Source: Ochrobactrum quorumnocens (GTDB taxonomy: Bacteria > Pseudomonadota > Alphaproteobacteria > Rhizobiales > Rhizobiaceae). Taken from it: a DNA stretch of 64,000 bases. Under the pieces are notes generated by a model, which was given only the letters and a program-made list of their open reading frames with translations, had not been told where the DNA came from and searched no databases. Both the position numbers and the translations under genes were made by a program. The stretch is taken from contig NZ_CP022603.1 of NCBI RefSeq assembly GCF_002278035.1, forward strand, positions 1,493,501 to 1,557,500, read 5' to 3'. This document shows positions 1-8,787 of this stretch, one piece after another (within the stretch, counting starts at the first letter, position 1; each line of letters begins with the position of its first letter).

Positions 1-987
1 GCCGACATTGCGGTGTGGAACCGCGGTAAACGAAATGACTTGCATCACGCACGCAGGCCCCTGGAGCAAAAGGAATCCCAGAAATGGCTCAATGGCGCAA
101 GGCGGGCCAGCGAGGTTTTGGCCAAGGCTTTGCGCATCACGGTCGTTTCAGACAGGGAAAGCGATCTTTATGAGGATTTTGCACTGAAGCCTGAGAATGT
201 GCAGGTGCTGATCCGAGCCAGTGCCAACCGCAACCTTGTTAACGGCGAGAAGTTGTTTGGATATGCTTCCCGTTTGCCGGAAGCTGAACGCATAAATGTC
301 ACGATCCCCGCCAGTCCTGGCAGGCCAATCCGAGAGGTGCGTCTGGCGCTGCGCTTCGGCCCCGTGACGATCAAGAGACCGGAACGCGGCATGCCAAGCC
401 TTGACCTCAAATGCTTGCCTGAGATGGTCAAACTTAATCTGGTTGATATCTGTGAAATTGATCCCCCGAATGGTGCAGAGCCCATCCACTGGCGCTTGCT
501 CACCAGCCATGAGGTTGAAGACTTTTGCATGGCCCATCTGATGCTGGATTTTTACCGCAAGCGCTGGCTTATCGAAGAATATTTCCGCACCCTGAAGTCG
601 GCGGGGTTCAAGATAGAGAATGCCAGGATGAGTGACCCGAAGGTCTTCATGAATTTCGCTGCCCTTGCAGCCATTGCTGCAGTGACGGTCACCCAGATGC
701 TGCGCGCCCGCGACAATCCTTCCGGTCAGGCACTCGTCGATGCCTTTGATCCTGATGACAGGCCTTTGCTTCTCGCAATCTGTAAGGACTACGAAGGCGA
801 GGCTCCAACCGCACGCCAGAAAAATCCTCATCCGCCGAACACGTTGGCTTTTGCCACTTGGATCATCGCAAGGCTTGGAGCTTGGACCGGCTACTACGGC
901 AAGCCTGGCCCCGCAACGCTCTCACGCGGCCTCAGGCGTTATTATGAGATCAAATACGGTGCACGAATATCAGCGGGAATTGTGTGA
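1..987 (+). CDS. IS4-family (Tn5/IS50-like) transposase, 5' end cut by window edge
   Basis: The frame is open from base 1 to the stop at 985-987, so the N-terminus lies outside the window; a GTG at 13 is only an internal codon. The visible part has the second catalytic Asp in a VVSDRESD motif and the IS4 signature Y-x2-R-x3-E-x6-K, read as YRKRWLIEEYFRTLK near codons 181-195 counted from base 13, which supplies the catalytic Glu. It would cut and rejoin DNA as a DDE transposase. The right end of the element seems to reach about base 1017, because sequence up to GGTAATCC (read on the minus strand) is shared with the decayed copy at 14.3-14.8 kb. No stop or shift is seen in this copy, so it may be active. 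Confidence 0.85.
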   Translation, partial: ADIAVWNRGKRNDLHHARRPLEQKESQKWLNGARRASEVLAKALRITVVSDRESDLYEDFALKPENVQVLIRASANRNLVNGEKLFGYASRLPEAERINVTIPASPGRPIREVRLALRFGPVTIKRPERGMPSLDLKCLPEMVKLNLVDICEIDPPNGAEPIHWRLLTSHEVEDFCMAHLMLDFYRKRWLIEEYFRTLKSAGFKIENARMSDPKVFMNFAALAAIAAVTVTQMLRARDNPSGQALVDAFDPDDRPLLLAICKDYEGEAPTARQKNPHPPNTLAFATWIIARLGAWTGYYGKPGPATLSRGLRRYYEIKYGARISAGIV

Positions 988-1076
988 ATCGCATAGGTTA
1001 AAAACGGGGGGATTACCTTCTCGACCAAGCGAAAATCCCTTCGACGGACGCTCACGAACCACAGTTAGTAGGGTAC

Positions 1077-2099
1077 TCAATCGAAATGGTTGGTTGGCTT
1101 AAACTTCAGGAATTGGTACAGTTTTCGGACGCTCTTTATTGCCCAGCGACTGGCCTTCCTTTGAGGCAGTGGCACTAACATTTGGTCCGCGGTTTCGTCG
1201 GCCGAAATTGGGGGGGGCTGAGAGGGAAAAAACAGTCGCTGGCTTTGTAAACTGATAGCGGATGCACCAAAGTAGAATGGATGATGTTTTGCCCGCTGAT
1301 ACGGTTTCCCTACAAGCAGCTGGTACTCGGCTTCAAACTGGGGGTAGGGATGTTGCTCCCAAGGCACGTTTGTGGCAGTGCCGCCGTGAACTTGGTGAAA
1401 GGTCGCTTCGCCAAGCAACATTACAGGAATCAGTCCTGTTGTCCCCACTGCCCGATTAAAAAAATCGAGGTTTACATATCCGCCGCCTGGCGTCTGGAAG
1501 CGCCGGTCCAGACCACCAAGGGAGGACCACGCAGATCGCGTCAGAGCGAAGCAGTTACTCTCATTTAACTGCGAAAAGAAGCCGTTGTGCGCCGAGTGTG
1601 CCAACGAAGATATATCAAACAAGCGATAGCCGTCATCTATCCACGCTACGCTGTTCAGCAGTTCGTCCTCAACGGTCTGATTGTATCCTTTTAAGATAGA
1701 ATTGTTTTGAAGTTCCGGCCCAATATGCATTCCAAGCGTATATACGAAAGGATCCTTTAGCGCCTGAAAACAACGATAGATCAGAGCAAGGATGCCCGGT
1801 GAAAGTATCCGCGCGCCATCAATGATGATCACGACGATGTGTGCTTCGCTCCCAGAAGCGTAGTAATTGATAGCATCAACTGGCGAAACACTATCACTGT
1901 AATGTGGCGCATATCGGAACTCGGCGCCGAAAGATCTCACGTCTGCTTCAGGTATTTTTTCAAGTGAGTTGTTATCAATCGCAACAACTTCGTACTGAAT
2001 TTTCTCTACTCCCTGCTGATAGGCGCGAGATAAAGAAAAAAGGGTGCGGGGAGCCTCTCTCCGCATATTATGGAAGTTTACAATGACCGAGATATCCAT
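1077..2099 (-). CDS. Glycosyltransferase family 2 protein
   Basis: A 340-aa protein starting MDISVIVNFHNMRREAPRTL, the usual beta-strand start of a GT-A fold. DNNS near residue 40 and IIIDGARILSPG near 90 fit the nucleotide-sugar/metal region, and GGLDRRFQTPGGG followed by NLDFFNRA near residue 220 resembles the acceptor-side motif of GT2 enzymes. The open frame runs upstream to 2405, but that part is a shadow of the sulfotransferase. The ATG at 2099 lies one base after the upstream gene's stop (TGAAATG), so the two genes are probably translationally coupled. Sugar donor and acceptor are unknown; the neighbours suggest building a surface glycan that is then sulfated. Confidence 0.75.
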   Translation of the reverse strand: MDISVIVNFHNMRREAPRTLFSLSRAYQQGVEKIQYEVVAIDNNSLEKIPEADVRSFGAEFRYAPHYSDSVSPVDAINYYASGSEAHIVVIIIDGARILSPGILALIYRCFQALKDPFVYTLGMHIGPELQNNSILKGYNQTVEDELLNSVAWIDDGYRLFDISSLAHSAHNGFFSQLNESNCFALTRSAWSSLGGLDRRFQTPGGGYVNLDFFNRAVGTTGLIPVMLLGEATFHQVHGGTATNVPWEQHPYPQFEAEYQLLVGKPYQRAKHHPFYFGASAISLQSQRLFFPSQPPPISADETADQMLVPLPQRKASRWAIKSVRKLYQFLKFKPTNHFD

Positions 2100-2100
2100 T

Positions 2101-2826
2101 TCAGGTGGTCTCCGAGTAGTGGAGGAGCATATCCCGCCAAAGTTGATCGATGTGGTCTGGGAGAGGCGCATAGAGATTTTGCTCGTCGATTGACTGATGA
2201 ACCAGTTCGCTATCGAAGAAGCGAACGCCCCCCGGCGGAAGCCCAAGCAATTCGAGTACCATTTGCGTGTCAGACATATACTCGCTTGGGTGTTGATCAA
2301 AACGAACAATTGGAAAGTTTTTCTGATGCCAAAGGTCCAGCATGGTTCGATTGTAATCGAACCACAGCTCCAACCCACGCCCCATATCCCAGCCGTTCCG
2401 TGCATTCAGTGACGCGGCTACGAGCTGAGGATGACGGTACGTGCCGACGAATCTTAACGGCACTGCCTGCTGCCAAAATGGGTAGGTAAACGTTGTTCGC
2501 GGGTCCTTGAATCCCCATTTCTGGACATCGTCCGAAACAAAAGAATTAATGATCCTATCACGTTGGAGGGCTAAATAGTCCGGCCATGTTGTTACAATTC
2601 GGGGATGGTCCCAGTCAGCGTTATTGAACTTAAGCACTTGGTCGTTTAGCTCTCTTATGCTGATGTTCTCGCGGTTACCTTTGAGGTTGTGAGGTGCCCA
2701 CGTAACAACCTCTCCCAAATGAAGACCAGCCTCTTGAAGGATTCCTGTGAGACAACTTGTTCCACTTCGATGCATTCCTAGAACCGTTATAATCTCCCCA
2801 CCATTGGCGCTGTTCGATTTTTGCAT
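2101..2826 (-). CDS. Sulfotransferase family protein
   Basis: A 241-aa protein with the PAPS 5'-phosphosulfate loop VLGMHRSGTSCLTGIL close to the N-terminus and a 3'-phosphate-binding-like segment FVGTYRHPQLVAASLNAR near residue 125. It should transfer sulfate from PAPS to a carbohydrate hydroxyl. I chose the ATG at 2826, preceded by GAGATAG; the frame can be extended to a TTG at 2892. It ends one base before the glycosyltransferase at 2099, forming a two-gene unit. The PAPS source is the cysDNC operon some 7 kb away. The exact acceptor cannot be read from sequence. Confidence 0.75.
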   Translation of the reverse strand: MQKSNSANGGEIITVLGMHRSGTSCLTGILQEAGLHLGEVVTWAPHNLKGNRENISIRELNDQVLKFNNADWDHPRIVTTWPDYLALQRDRIINSFVSDDVQKWGFKDPRTTFTYPFWQQAVPLRFVGTYRHPQLVAASLNARNGWDMGRGLELWFDYNRTMLDLWHQKNFPIVRFDQHPSEYMSDTQMVLELLGLPPGGVRFFDSELVHQSIDEQNLYAPLPDHIDQLWRDMLLHYSETT

Positions 2827-3156
2827 TTCTATCTCAAATTGGACAATTGCTCGGTTTGATTGGACATATTCGGTGCATACATTGCGGGCCAACAGCAGAT
2901 CGGTACCACGTGTATTCCGTCTTTTAGCAACCAGGAATTCAACAATACAGCGGGGATTTGGCGCGGAATATCATAATATGACTTTTATTATACGAAATGA
3001 TCACTGAAATCATTCAAACCAATCGCGTATTAATGGTATTAAGGCTTACCACGGTTTACTAATGAGCGCTCTGCTTTCATAAACAGCAATGCTTTATCAT
3101 ACCGAAGAAGCTCAGGACTGTTCTAAATTGCACCATCACAACAATGAAAACGTATA
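2827..3156. other. Divergent intergenic region, AT-rich
   Basis: About 330 bases between the minus-strand sulfotransferase and the plus-strand acyltransferase. It must hold both promoters. I see no convincing operator, RNA gene or conserved ORF in it. Confidence 0.4.
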
Positions 3157-4158
3157 ATGAGAAATCACGAACTCGATGGGCTTAGAGGGCTTGCATGTTT
3201 GATCGTGGTTGTCGGGCATGCGTTTGGATCTAGTTGGGCTTGGGTGTCCTGGCCCGGTTTGATGGGGGGAATACCTAGAATTGGTGTTTGGCTATTTTTT
3301 GTACTTAGTGCCTTCCTTCTCACACATCGACTGTTAGAAGAGAGTGTTTCGCTCGTTTCCCTCGTGCGCTACACCATTGCTCGGTTAACGCGGATTGTGC
3401 CGCCTTTCGTCATCGCCGTGGGGTTTTACCGATTGATCGATCCTGACGGTTTCGAAACAAACTCGCAGATGCTTTGTGTGTTGATGTTGCAAGCTCCCTA
3501 CAAGCATCTGTGGACCATTCCGGTGGAAATGAAGTTCTATCTCCTCCTTCCTTTCATAGTAATTGCACTAAAAAAGCTTACGAAAGCAATAGGCATATAT
3601 CTTACTTTCCTTGCTTTGGCGGCGTCGCTCATCGCAATTCGGTACTATGGGCCCACGGTAACTGTAGAGAATTACTTGTCCGTCGCCCCTTATCTGGTCT
3701 GTTTTGGAGCGGGCGTGACAGCGGCATGGGTGACGCATTTTTCTCCACGCCCGCATGGTGCAACAGGAAGAATATGTGCCTACGTCGCAATCTTTTCAAT
3801 TGCTGCGTTAGTCCTGTTCAACAAGACAGGTTACTTTGGGGATTTCAAGAGTGAACTTGCCCGACACCACACAACTTTTGGTATGTTGTGGGCAATCCTG
3901 ATATACGGAATCTACAACGACGCCGGTCGTTGGAATAGTTTGTTTGCTTCATTTCCTCTGCGAAAAATTGGTGAAATCAGTTTTTCAGTATACTTATTTC
4001 ATTGGGCTTTTATCATGTGGACGAAAGACTGGTTCTTTCCGATTGGGCTGATTTCAGCTGTAGGATTTTCCCTGATGATTGGCTTTCTGTCTTTCCATGC
4101 GTTTGAAAAACCCTTGATCGGCGTTCGTAAACTGATTTTCAAACGACTTTATCTTTGA
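3157..4158 (+). CDS. Acyltransferase 3 family (OafA-like) membrane protein
   Basis: A 333-aa polytopic protein. It opens with ELDGLRGLACLIVVVGHAFG, the family signature with the catalytic-type His in the first membrane helix, followed by about ten hydrophobic segments and IVPPF near residue 85. Acyltransferase-3 proteins O-acetylate or otherwise acylate sugars of LPS, exopolysaccharide or Nod factors at the inner membrane. There is no C-terminal SGNH domain, so it is the short form. It lies alone between divergent units within the sulfated-glycan island, which makes glycan acylation the likely role. Confidence 0.8.
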   Translation: MRNHELDGLRGLACLIVVVGHAFGSSWAWVSWPGLMGGIPRIGVWLFFVLSAFLLTHRLLEESVSLVSLVRYTIARLTRIVPPFVIAVGFYRLIDPDGFETNSQMLCVLMLQAPYKHLWTIPVEMKFYLLLPFIVIALKKLTKAIGIYLTFLALAASLIAIRYYGPTVTVENYLSVAPYLVCFGAGVTAAWVTHFSPRPHGATGRICAYVAIFSIAALVLFNKTGYFGDFKSELARHHTTFGMLWAILIYGIYNDAGRWNSLFASFPLRKIGEISFSVYLFHWAFIMWTKDWFFPIGLISAVGFSLMIGFLSFHAFEKPLIGVRKLIFKRLYL

Positions 4159-4223
4159 CTCCAGCCTTGCGGAGCACAAACTTTCGAAAACAGAGTAAGT
4201 CAGAGCATGACGCAGGCAGTATT

Positions 4224-5147
4224 CTATCTCAGGTGCAACCGGCTGTAATCGAGTCGAAACAGTTTCAGAGCTTGCTCCCGCCTGTGGTCGCCAGAAAGTT
4301 TGTCCTCATAAACTAAAGGCCGTGTTGCCCTACCATCCCAGCTATCAAGAAGCGCACCCACATCGATCGCGATCCCGCCATGGTGCTTGATGATATCGAG
4401 ATATTTCTTGCCAACCAGCCCCGCGCCAACTAAATATATCTTTCCATTTAGGGGACGACGTAATTGCTCCGAGACCTCTTCAAAGCGCGTTGGAAAGTGT
4501 GCTGCAGTATCAGAAGGAGAATAGCTTTGTGACCACTGCGCTCGCTTGTTTGCCTTTTCGGGCACAAGAATAGACTCCACCTTTACCCCCAGTTCGCGTT
4601 CAATCTTTTGCGGCAAAGTCGGTGAGCAATGTATCAGTCCAATAGAGCCGCAACTAGTAATTAATCGTTCCCAAAAACCTTCGAGGGCGAGATCATAACA
4701 AACCCATTGAGAACATACATTGGCAAGTCGATGACGACGTTGTAGGGACCATTTATACAGTCGAAACACTCGTTTCGCAGAATAAAGATTGATTTCTCGT
4801 TCTACGGCCCGAAGTGGAAATTCCGAACGAAATCGTTCCAGGAAGTCCGGTGCATGTTCATCTAATGTGGCAGCATTTTGTGACGCGTACCAGATATCGT
4901 CTCGAACACCTATCAAATCAGCGCTTTCAATGCTGGAAAGCAGATTGTCTCTGATATTTATGATTGCTGACATATCAGTCGCGTTGCCGAAATGGCTTTT
5001 GAAATAATCAATATCCTCCAATGTGGAGGAGGAGCCGAAGTCCAGTAAGCCGCCTTCTCCATCACCCAACCGAACGAAACTGAATGGAACTTTTGCTCGC
5101 ACACGTTTTTCGATTATCGAAGCAACTTCGTCGCAATGCATCATCAT
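4224..5147 (-). CDS. GT-D fold (DUF1792-type) putative glycosyltransferase
   Basis: A 307-aa protein. The N-terminal FSFVRLGDGEGGLLDFG is the motif of GT-D fold enzymes (former DUF1792), where the Asp/Glu residues bind metal and nucleotide sugar. The C-terminal GKIYLVGAGLVGKKYLDIIK followed by HHGGIAIDVGALLDSWDGR is also typical of that group. The frame extends to a TTG at 5165, but AGGAG six bases before the ATG at 5147 makes that the start. It is transcribed divergently from the sulfotransferase at 5404. Predicted role: a glycosyl transfer step in the same surface glycan; donor unknown. Confidence 0.6.
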   Translation of the reverse strand: MMMHCDEVASIIEKRVRAKVPFSFVRLGDGEGGLLDFGSSSTLEDIDYFKSHFGNATDMSAIINIRDNLLSSIESADLIGVRDDIWYASQNAATLDEHAPDFLERFRSEFPLRAVEREINLYSAKRVFRLYKWSLQRRHRLANVCSQWVCYDLALEGFWERLITSCGSIGLIHCSPTLPQKIERELGVKVESILVPEKANKRAQWSQSYSPSDTAAHFPTRFEEVSEQLRRPLNGKIYLVGAGLVGKKYLDIIKHHGGIAIDVGALLDSWDGRATRPLVYEDKLSGDHRREQALKLFRLDYSRLHLR

Positions 5148-5403
5148 CGGAACTCCTGCGGTCAAATTGCCGGACTTCGATAGATTGTATATTGGTCACA
5201 ATATTTTGGATGGTCCGGTGAGGAATTTCTAACGTACCTCATTGCCATACGCAAATGAAGAAGCTGGAAGGCTTATTAGTTTGATCTCTAGAGGGGAGAA
5301 ATGTTGCTCGTCCAGAGTCAAACTTTTATTGCGGTTTTAATATAGGTAGAGGCAGGCAATAGATGGCCTTGGTATATATCTTACGCAGTGGGATGGAAGT
5401 GAA

Positions 5404-6534
5404 GTGAACGTTTCTAAATCACCAGAGAAAAAGCGCACTGGCATTATCGTTCTTGGGATGCATCGTTCCGGTACGAGCGTGCTCACGCGAATCATCAACA
5501 TTCTAGGCGCTGCACTTCCTGTGAACTGTCTGGGTGCCAATGAAAGCAATGCCACCGGCCATTGGGAACCGCGCAGTCTTATCTGGTTACATGAGCAGAT
5601 GCTTCAGGAGAGTGGCAGCCAGTGGGATGACTGGCGCAGTTTTGAATTCACTCGCATGCCCCCGGATCGACAAGCTCACTTTACTTACGAAATTAGCCGT
5701 CTGTTGAGGGAGGAATATGAGACAGCTCCGATATTTGTACTTAAAGAACCGCGAATCTCTAGGTTTGTTCCTCTGTATATCGCGGCGTTTAAGATGTGGG
5801 GTGTCGAACCTAAGTTTGTTTTGACCAACCGAAATCCGCTCGAGGTAGCAGCATCACTTCACGTGCGTGACAAAATAACTCGCGGATATGCATTGTTGAT
5901 CTGGTTACGTCATGAACTAGACGCAGAACGGGCAACACGTGGGCATTCGAGGACGTTTGTCTCTTATGAAGGCATGTTGGATGATAAGTGGCCAATCATC
6001 GAGAAAATTGTAAAGCTGGTTGAAGATACTGCGTTTGTTCTCACGGAGGGTTCCGACAACGAAATAGATGAGTTTTTATCGCCACGCTACAGGCATCATC
6101 AGATGGCTATTGAGGATCTGGAGTCAGAGGTGCCGGTTCTTAATTGGGTGAAGGAGGCCTATTTCGCATTCAAAAGGCTGGAAGTCGATGCGAACGACCG
6201 ACGCGCGACCTCGGTGCTTGATCGAGTCAACGCTGAGTTTGATACTCTTTCAGGGACGTTCGGCACGATCTTTGTTTCAGAAAGCAATACACGGACACAA
6301 ATTCTCCGGGAGCTTCACGAGGAAGAAGTTCATGATTTAACACATACGATTGGCGCTCTTCGCCAACAGATTATGGACTTAAGAGGAGAATTGGCTCAGA
6401 GAGTGTCAAGTAATATTCAAGTTGGTGAACGCCTTGAGGCGGCGAACCTATCGTTAGATGCGATTTTGAAAAGCAAAACATACCGTCTCTCTACAGTATT
6501 TAAACGTATTTACCGGTTCTTGATATGGAAGTAG
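5404..6534 (+). CDS. Sulfotransferase family protein with coiled-coil tail
   Basis: A 376-aa protein with PAPS loop IIVLGMHRSGTSVLTRI near residue 14-30 and a second phosphate-binding segment FVLTNRNPLEVAASL near residue 140. The start is a GTG at 5404 after a purine-rich GGATGGAAGTGAA. After about 260 residues of catalytic domain, residues about 290-350 are heptad-like and likely coiled coil, ending in a basic SKTYRLSTVFKRIYRF segment, a tail often seen on polysaccharide-assembly proteins. The tail could place the enzyme with membrane-bound glycosyltransferases; that is inference. Downstream lie IS3 scraps, so any operon partner may have been lost. Confidence 0.75.
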   Translation: MNVSKSPEKKRTGIIVLGMHRSGTSVLTRIINILGAALPVNCLGANESNATGHWEPRSLIWLHEQMLQESGSQWDDWRSFEFTRMPPDRQAHFTYEISRLLREEYETAPIFVLKEPRISRFVPLYIAAFKMWGVEPKFVLTNRNPLEVAASLHVRDKITRGYALLIWLRHELDAERATRGHSRTFVSYEGMLDDKWPIIEKIVKLVEDTAFVLTEGSDNEIDEFLSPRYRHHQMAIEDLESEVPVLNWVKEAYFAFKRLEVDANDRRATSVLDRVNAEFDTLSGTFGTIFVSESNTRTQILRELHEEEVHDLTHTIGALRQQIMDLRGELAQRVSSNIQVGERLEAANLSLDAILKSKTYRLSTVFKRIYRFLIWK

Positions 6535-6580
6535 TTACTTCAGATCGGAATGCATATTATCCCGGCCCGGCAAGACAGTT

Positions 6581-6634
6581 TACAGCTGCATCGAGAGTTT
6601 CAATGGCAAGTTCAAAGCCGAGTGTTTGAACGCC
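6581..6634 (+). pseudogene. IS3-family orfB remnant
   Basis: A short stretch reading YSCIESFNGKFKAECLNAW, which matches the segment around the catalytic Glu of IS3-family integrase-type transposases (IESFNGKFRxECLN). Both sides are unrelated or out of frame, so it is a fossil. Confidence 0.55.
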
Positions 6635-6714
6635 TGGCGTGCCCCCGATAAATTAGGCCATTCAGAACTGGAATTTTCCGTTTATGATCCCTTATCCGGG
6701 AGAAGGAGATTTCT

Positions 6715-6918
6715 GTGAAAGCATCGAAGTTTTCGGAAACGCAGATCGCATTCGTTTTGAAGCAGGCAGAGGGGGCTCGTCCTCCTGTGATGAGGATCGG
6801 ATCGGGCTATCCGAGCACCCCTCGGAAGACCAGTGCAGAGCGAGCCACCCCTGCTACGCCGTGTGGACGAATTGACTCAGGTATAAGTTTTCCGGTTCCA
6901 GACTTTCTCTCGACGTGA
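6715..6918 (+). pseudogene. IS3-family orfA remnant, frameshifted
   Basis: The GTG-started frame begins MKASKFSETQIAFVLKQAEG, the standard N-terminus of IS3-family OrfA (helix-turn-helix). It drifts after about 20 residues, while KxGLSEH-like sequence continues in another frame, so a frameshift has destroyed the gene. It follows an orfB C-terminal fragment, the reverse of the normal order, so the locus was rearranged. Confidence 0.5.
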
Positions 6919-6952
6919 TTCACATATTGCTGACGTGATTTGGAGGTCAGTA

Positions 6953-7037
6953 ATGTGCACCAAGATGACAGAAAATGACTATGAACTGGCACTTGAGGTT
7001 TTTCGGACTTGTCTGCCAGCCGTTGGCGCGAAAGCTA
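6953..7037 (+). pseudogene. IS5-family transposase, 5' fragment split by IS630
   Basis: From the ATG at 6953, preceded by GGAGG, the frame reads MCTKMTENDYELALEVF and on to VGAKA, then stops matching at the TA of 7036-7037, where the IS630 element begins. Joining base 7037 directly to 8091 restores one continuous frame (AKAKNDRLFLEAL). This shows that the piece and the IS5 sequence at 8091-8787 were once a single gene. Confidence 0.75.
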
Positions 7038-7128
7038 GAGCGATTTCCCGTCTGATTGAATCAATCAGGGTTTTCAAATCAGTGTCGAACTGATTCAACA
7101 TCCCTGCTGGTGAAGGAGGCCAGCATGG

Positions 7129-7512
7129 ATGGCTAAAGCTCTTTCACTCGATCTTCGCCAGCGCGTTGTGAATGCGATTGCCACCGGTATGTCCCGCAGA
7201 CAAGCGGCTGAGCGGTTTGGTGTGAGCGCCGCCAGTGCTATTCGCTGGCAGAAGCAGTTCAGCGACACCGGAACCATTCAATCCGACAAGCAGGGCGGCG
7301 ACCGTCGTTCGAAACACATCGACGCCCATGCCGCCACGATCCTTGCGCTTTACGAGACGACGCCGGATATCACCCTTGCCGAAATCAAAGTGCGGTTGGC
7401 TGAGAGTGGCATAAGGGCCGGGATCGGCACGCTCTGGCGGTTCTTCGACCGGCACGGGATCACGCGTAAAAAAAGACGGCGCACGCGGCCGAACAGGAGC
7501 GACCAGCTTTGA
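7129..7512 (+). CDS. IS630-family transposase, N-terminal frame (OrfA)
   Basis: 127 aa. [20 protein letters not shown] followed by a helix-turn-helix ([20 protein letters not shown]) is the DNA-binding half of an IS630 transposase. Near the end, an A7 run at 7468-7474 lies where a -1 shift would carry translation into the second frame; the shifted reading [20 protein letters not shown] matches the family continuation. The stop at 7510-7512 overlaps the ATG of OrfB. The full enzyme is thus probably made by frameshifting, as in several IS630 elements. Confidence 0.85.
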   Translation: MAKALSLDLRQRVVNAIATGMSRRQAAERFGVSAASAIRWQKQFSDTGTIQSDKQGGDRRSKHIDAHAATILALYETTPDITLAEIKVRLAESGIRAGIGTLWRFFDRHGITRKKRRRTRPNRSDQL

Positions 7513-8075
7513 TGCAAAAGCGCCAGGAGTGGTTCGAAAGCCAACCAGACCTCGATCCCGAGCGTCTGGTATTCATCGACGAAACCTCTGCTTCAACGAA
7601 GATGGCGCGCCTGTATGGTCGAGCACCGAAAGGTCAGCGGTGCCGGGCATCCGTCCCGCATGGTCATTGGAAGACCACGACGTTCACCGCCGGCCTTCGA
7701 CTGGGCGGCATGGCAGCTCCCATGGTGCTGGACGGCCCGATGAACGGCGACGCGTTCCTTGCCTATGTCAGCCAGGTTCTCGTTCCCGAACTGACGCCTG
7801 GCGATATCGTCATCATGGACAATCTTCCCGCCCACAAGGTTGCAGGCGTTCGCGACGCCATCGAAGCGGCAGGGGCAGGCCTGTTCTACCTGCCGCCGTA
7901 TTCACCCGACTTCAATCCGATTGAAATGGCATTCTCCAAACTGAAGGCCTTGCTTCGGGCCGCAGCCGCCAGAACCGTCCCTGACTTGTGGCAGGCCATC
8001 GCCGACGCCATCAAACAGTTCAAACCTGACGAATGCCGGAATTACTTCAAGGCTGCCGGGTATGATGCTTTCTGA
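7512..8075 (+). CDS. IS630-family transposase, catalytic frame (OrfB)
   Basis: 187 aa from the ATG at 7512, though most product would come from a -1 shift out of OrfA. It has the three DDE blocks: VFIDET near residue 22, [11 protein letters not shown] near 100, and [18 protein letters not shown] near 135, the last giving the catalytic Glu. It performs cut-and-paste into TA. The C-terminal FKAAGYDAF is typical of the family, so the gene is not truncated. Confidence 0.9.
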   Translation: MQKRQEWFESQPDLDPERLVFIDETSASTKMARLYGRAPKGQRCRASVPHGHWKTTTFTAGLRLGGMAAPMVLDGPMNGDAFLAYVSQVLVPELTPGDIVIMDNLPAHKVAGVRDAIEAAGAGLFYLPPYSPDFNPIEMAFSKLKALLRAAAARTVPDLWQAIADAIKQFKPDECRNYFKAAGYDAF

Positions 8076-8090
8076 TGGGAAATTGCTCTA

Positions 8091-8787
8091 AAAATGACCG
8101 CCTATTCCTTGAGGCGTTGCATTATTTCACCCTTCACAACATCTCATGGCGGGCTTTGCCTGAGCGGTTTGGTAACTGGAACAGCGTATGGAAGCGTTTT
8201 GACCGTTTAGGTAAAGCAGGTGTTTTCGAGGACTATTTTTCCATTTTGGCTGGGCTTGATGAAAGCGCTCATCTTATCGCTATGTTCGACAGCACCGTCA
8301 TTCGCGCCCATGTATCTGCAGCAGGCGCTAAAGGGGGCAGGAAGGTCAAGCGCTCGGCCGGTCTCGTGGAGGGTTCGGAACCAAAATCCATCTGAAAACC
8401 GACCGAAATGGTCAGCCCCTTGGCTTTGAACTGACCGGAGGCGAAGCCTCCGATAGCAAACAGTTTGAAAGCCTCATGGACACGGGCCCTCAAGTCAGGC
8501 ACCGCGCTATCATTGCTGACAAAGGCTATGATAGCGACGTTAATCGAGAGATTGCGCGAAAGGCTGGCGCTATCCCTGTGATCCCTTACAGATCAAACAG
8601 GCGTAATATTCCGAAGCATTTTGCCACGGCGCTTTATCGAGGTCGCGCACGTATCGAACAAATGATGGGGAAGCTCAAACGGTTCAAACGTGTCGCATTA
8701 CGCTGCGAGAAAACAGCAAGAAACTTCCGATCCATCGTCGCAATCGCTTCTGCTTTCATCTTAATCAAATCCGTCCACACGGCCTAA
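8091..8787 (+). pseudogene. IS5-family (IS427-like) transposase, 3' part
   Basis: Continuation of the fragment at 6953-7037. The first frame, to 8395, gives NDRLFLEALHYF and FGNWNSVWKRF, then FDSTVIRAH (first catalytic Asp). A -1 shift at the A3G5 run 8330-8337 leads into a second frame with GRSRGGFGTKIHLKTD, IIADKGYDS (second Asp) and YRGRARIEQMMGKLKRF (Glu block), ending at 8787. The two-frame form is normal for the IS427 group and may be programmed, but the IS630 insertion separates the first 28 codons, so this copy should be dead. Confidence 0.75.

Larger units (their letters stand above)
7036..8090 (+). mobile_element. IS630-family insertion sequence inside an IS5-family gene
   Basis: A 1.05-kb element bounded by TA at 7036-7037 and 8089-8090, the TA target duplication expected of IS630. 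Terminal inverted repeats are visible just inside: GAGCGATTTCCCGTC at 7038-7052 and the reverse complement of GAGCAATTTCCCATC at 8074-8088, matching at 13 of 15 positions. It carries two overlapping transposase frames and looks complete. It interrupts an IS5-family transposase in the same orientation. Confidence 0.9.

Noticed and set aside
148..831. 227-aa minus-strand open frame inside the IS4 transposase
   Set aside because: Shadow of the plus-strand transposase, which has clear catalytic motifs; the same shadow recurs in the second IS4 copy.
2101..2405. N-terminal extension of the GT2 gene to 2405
   Set aside because: It lies in another frame of the sulfotransferase and has no glycosyltransferase similarity; ATG 2099 is coupled to the upstream stop.
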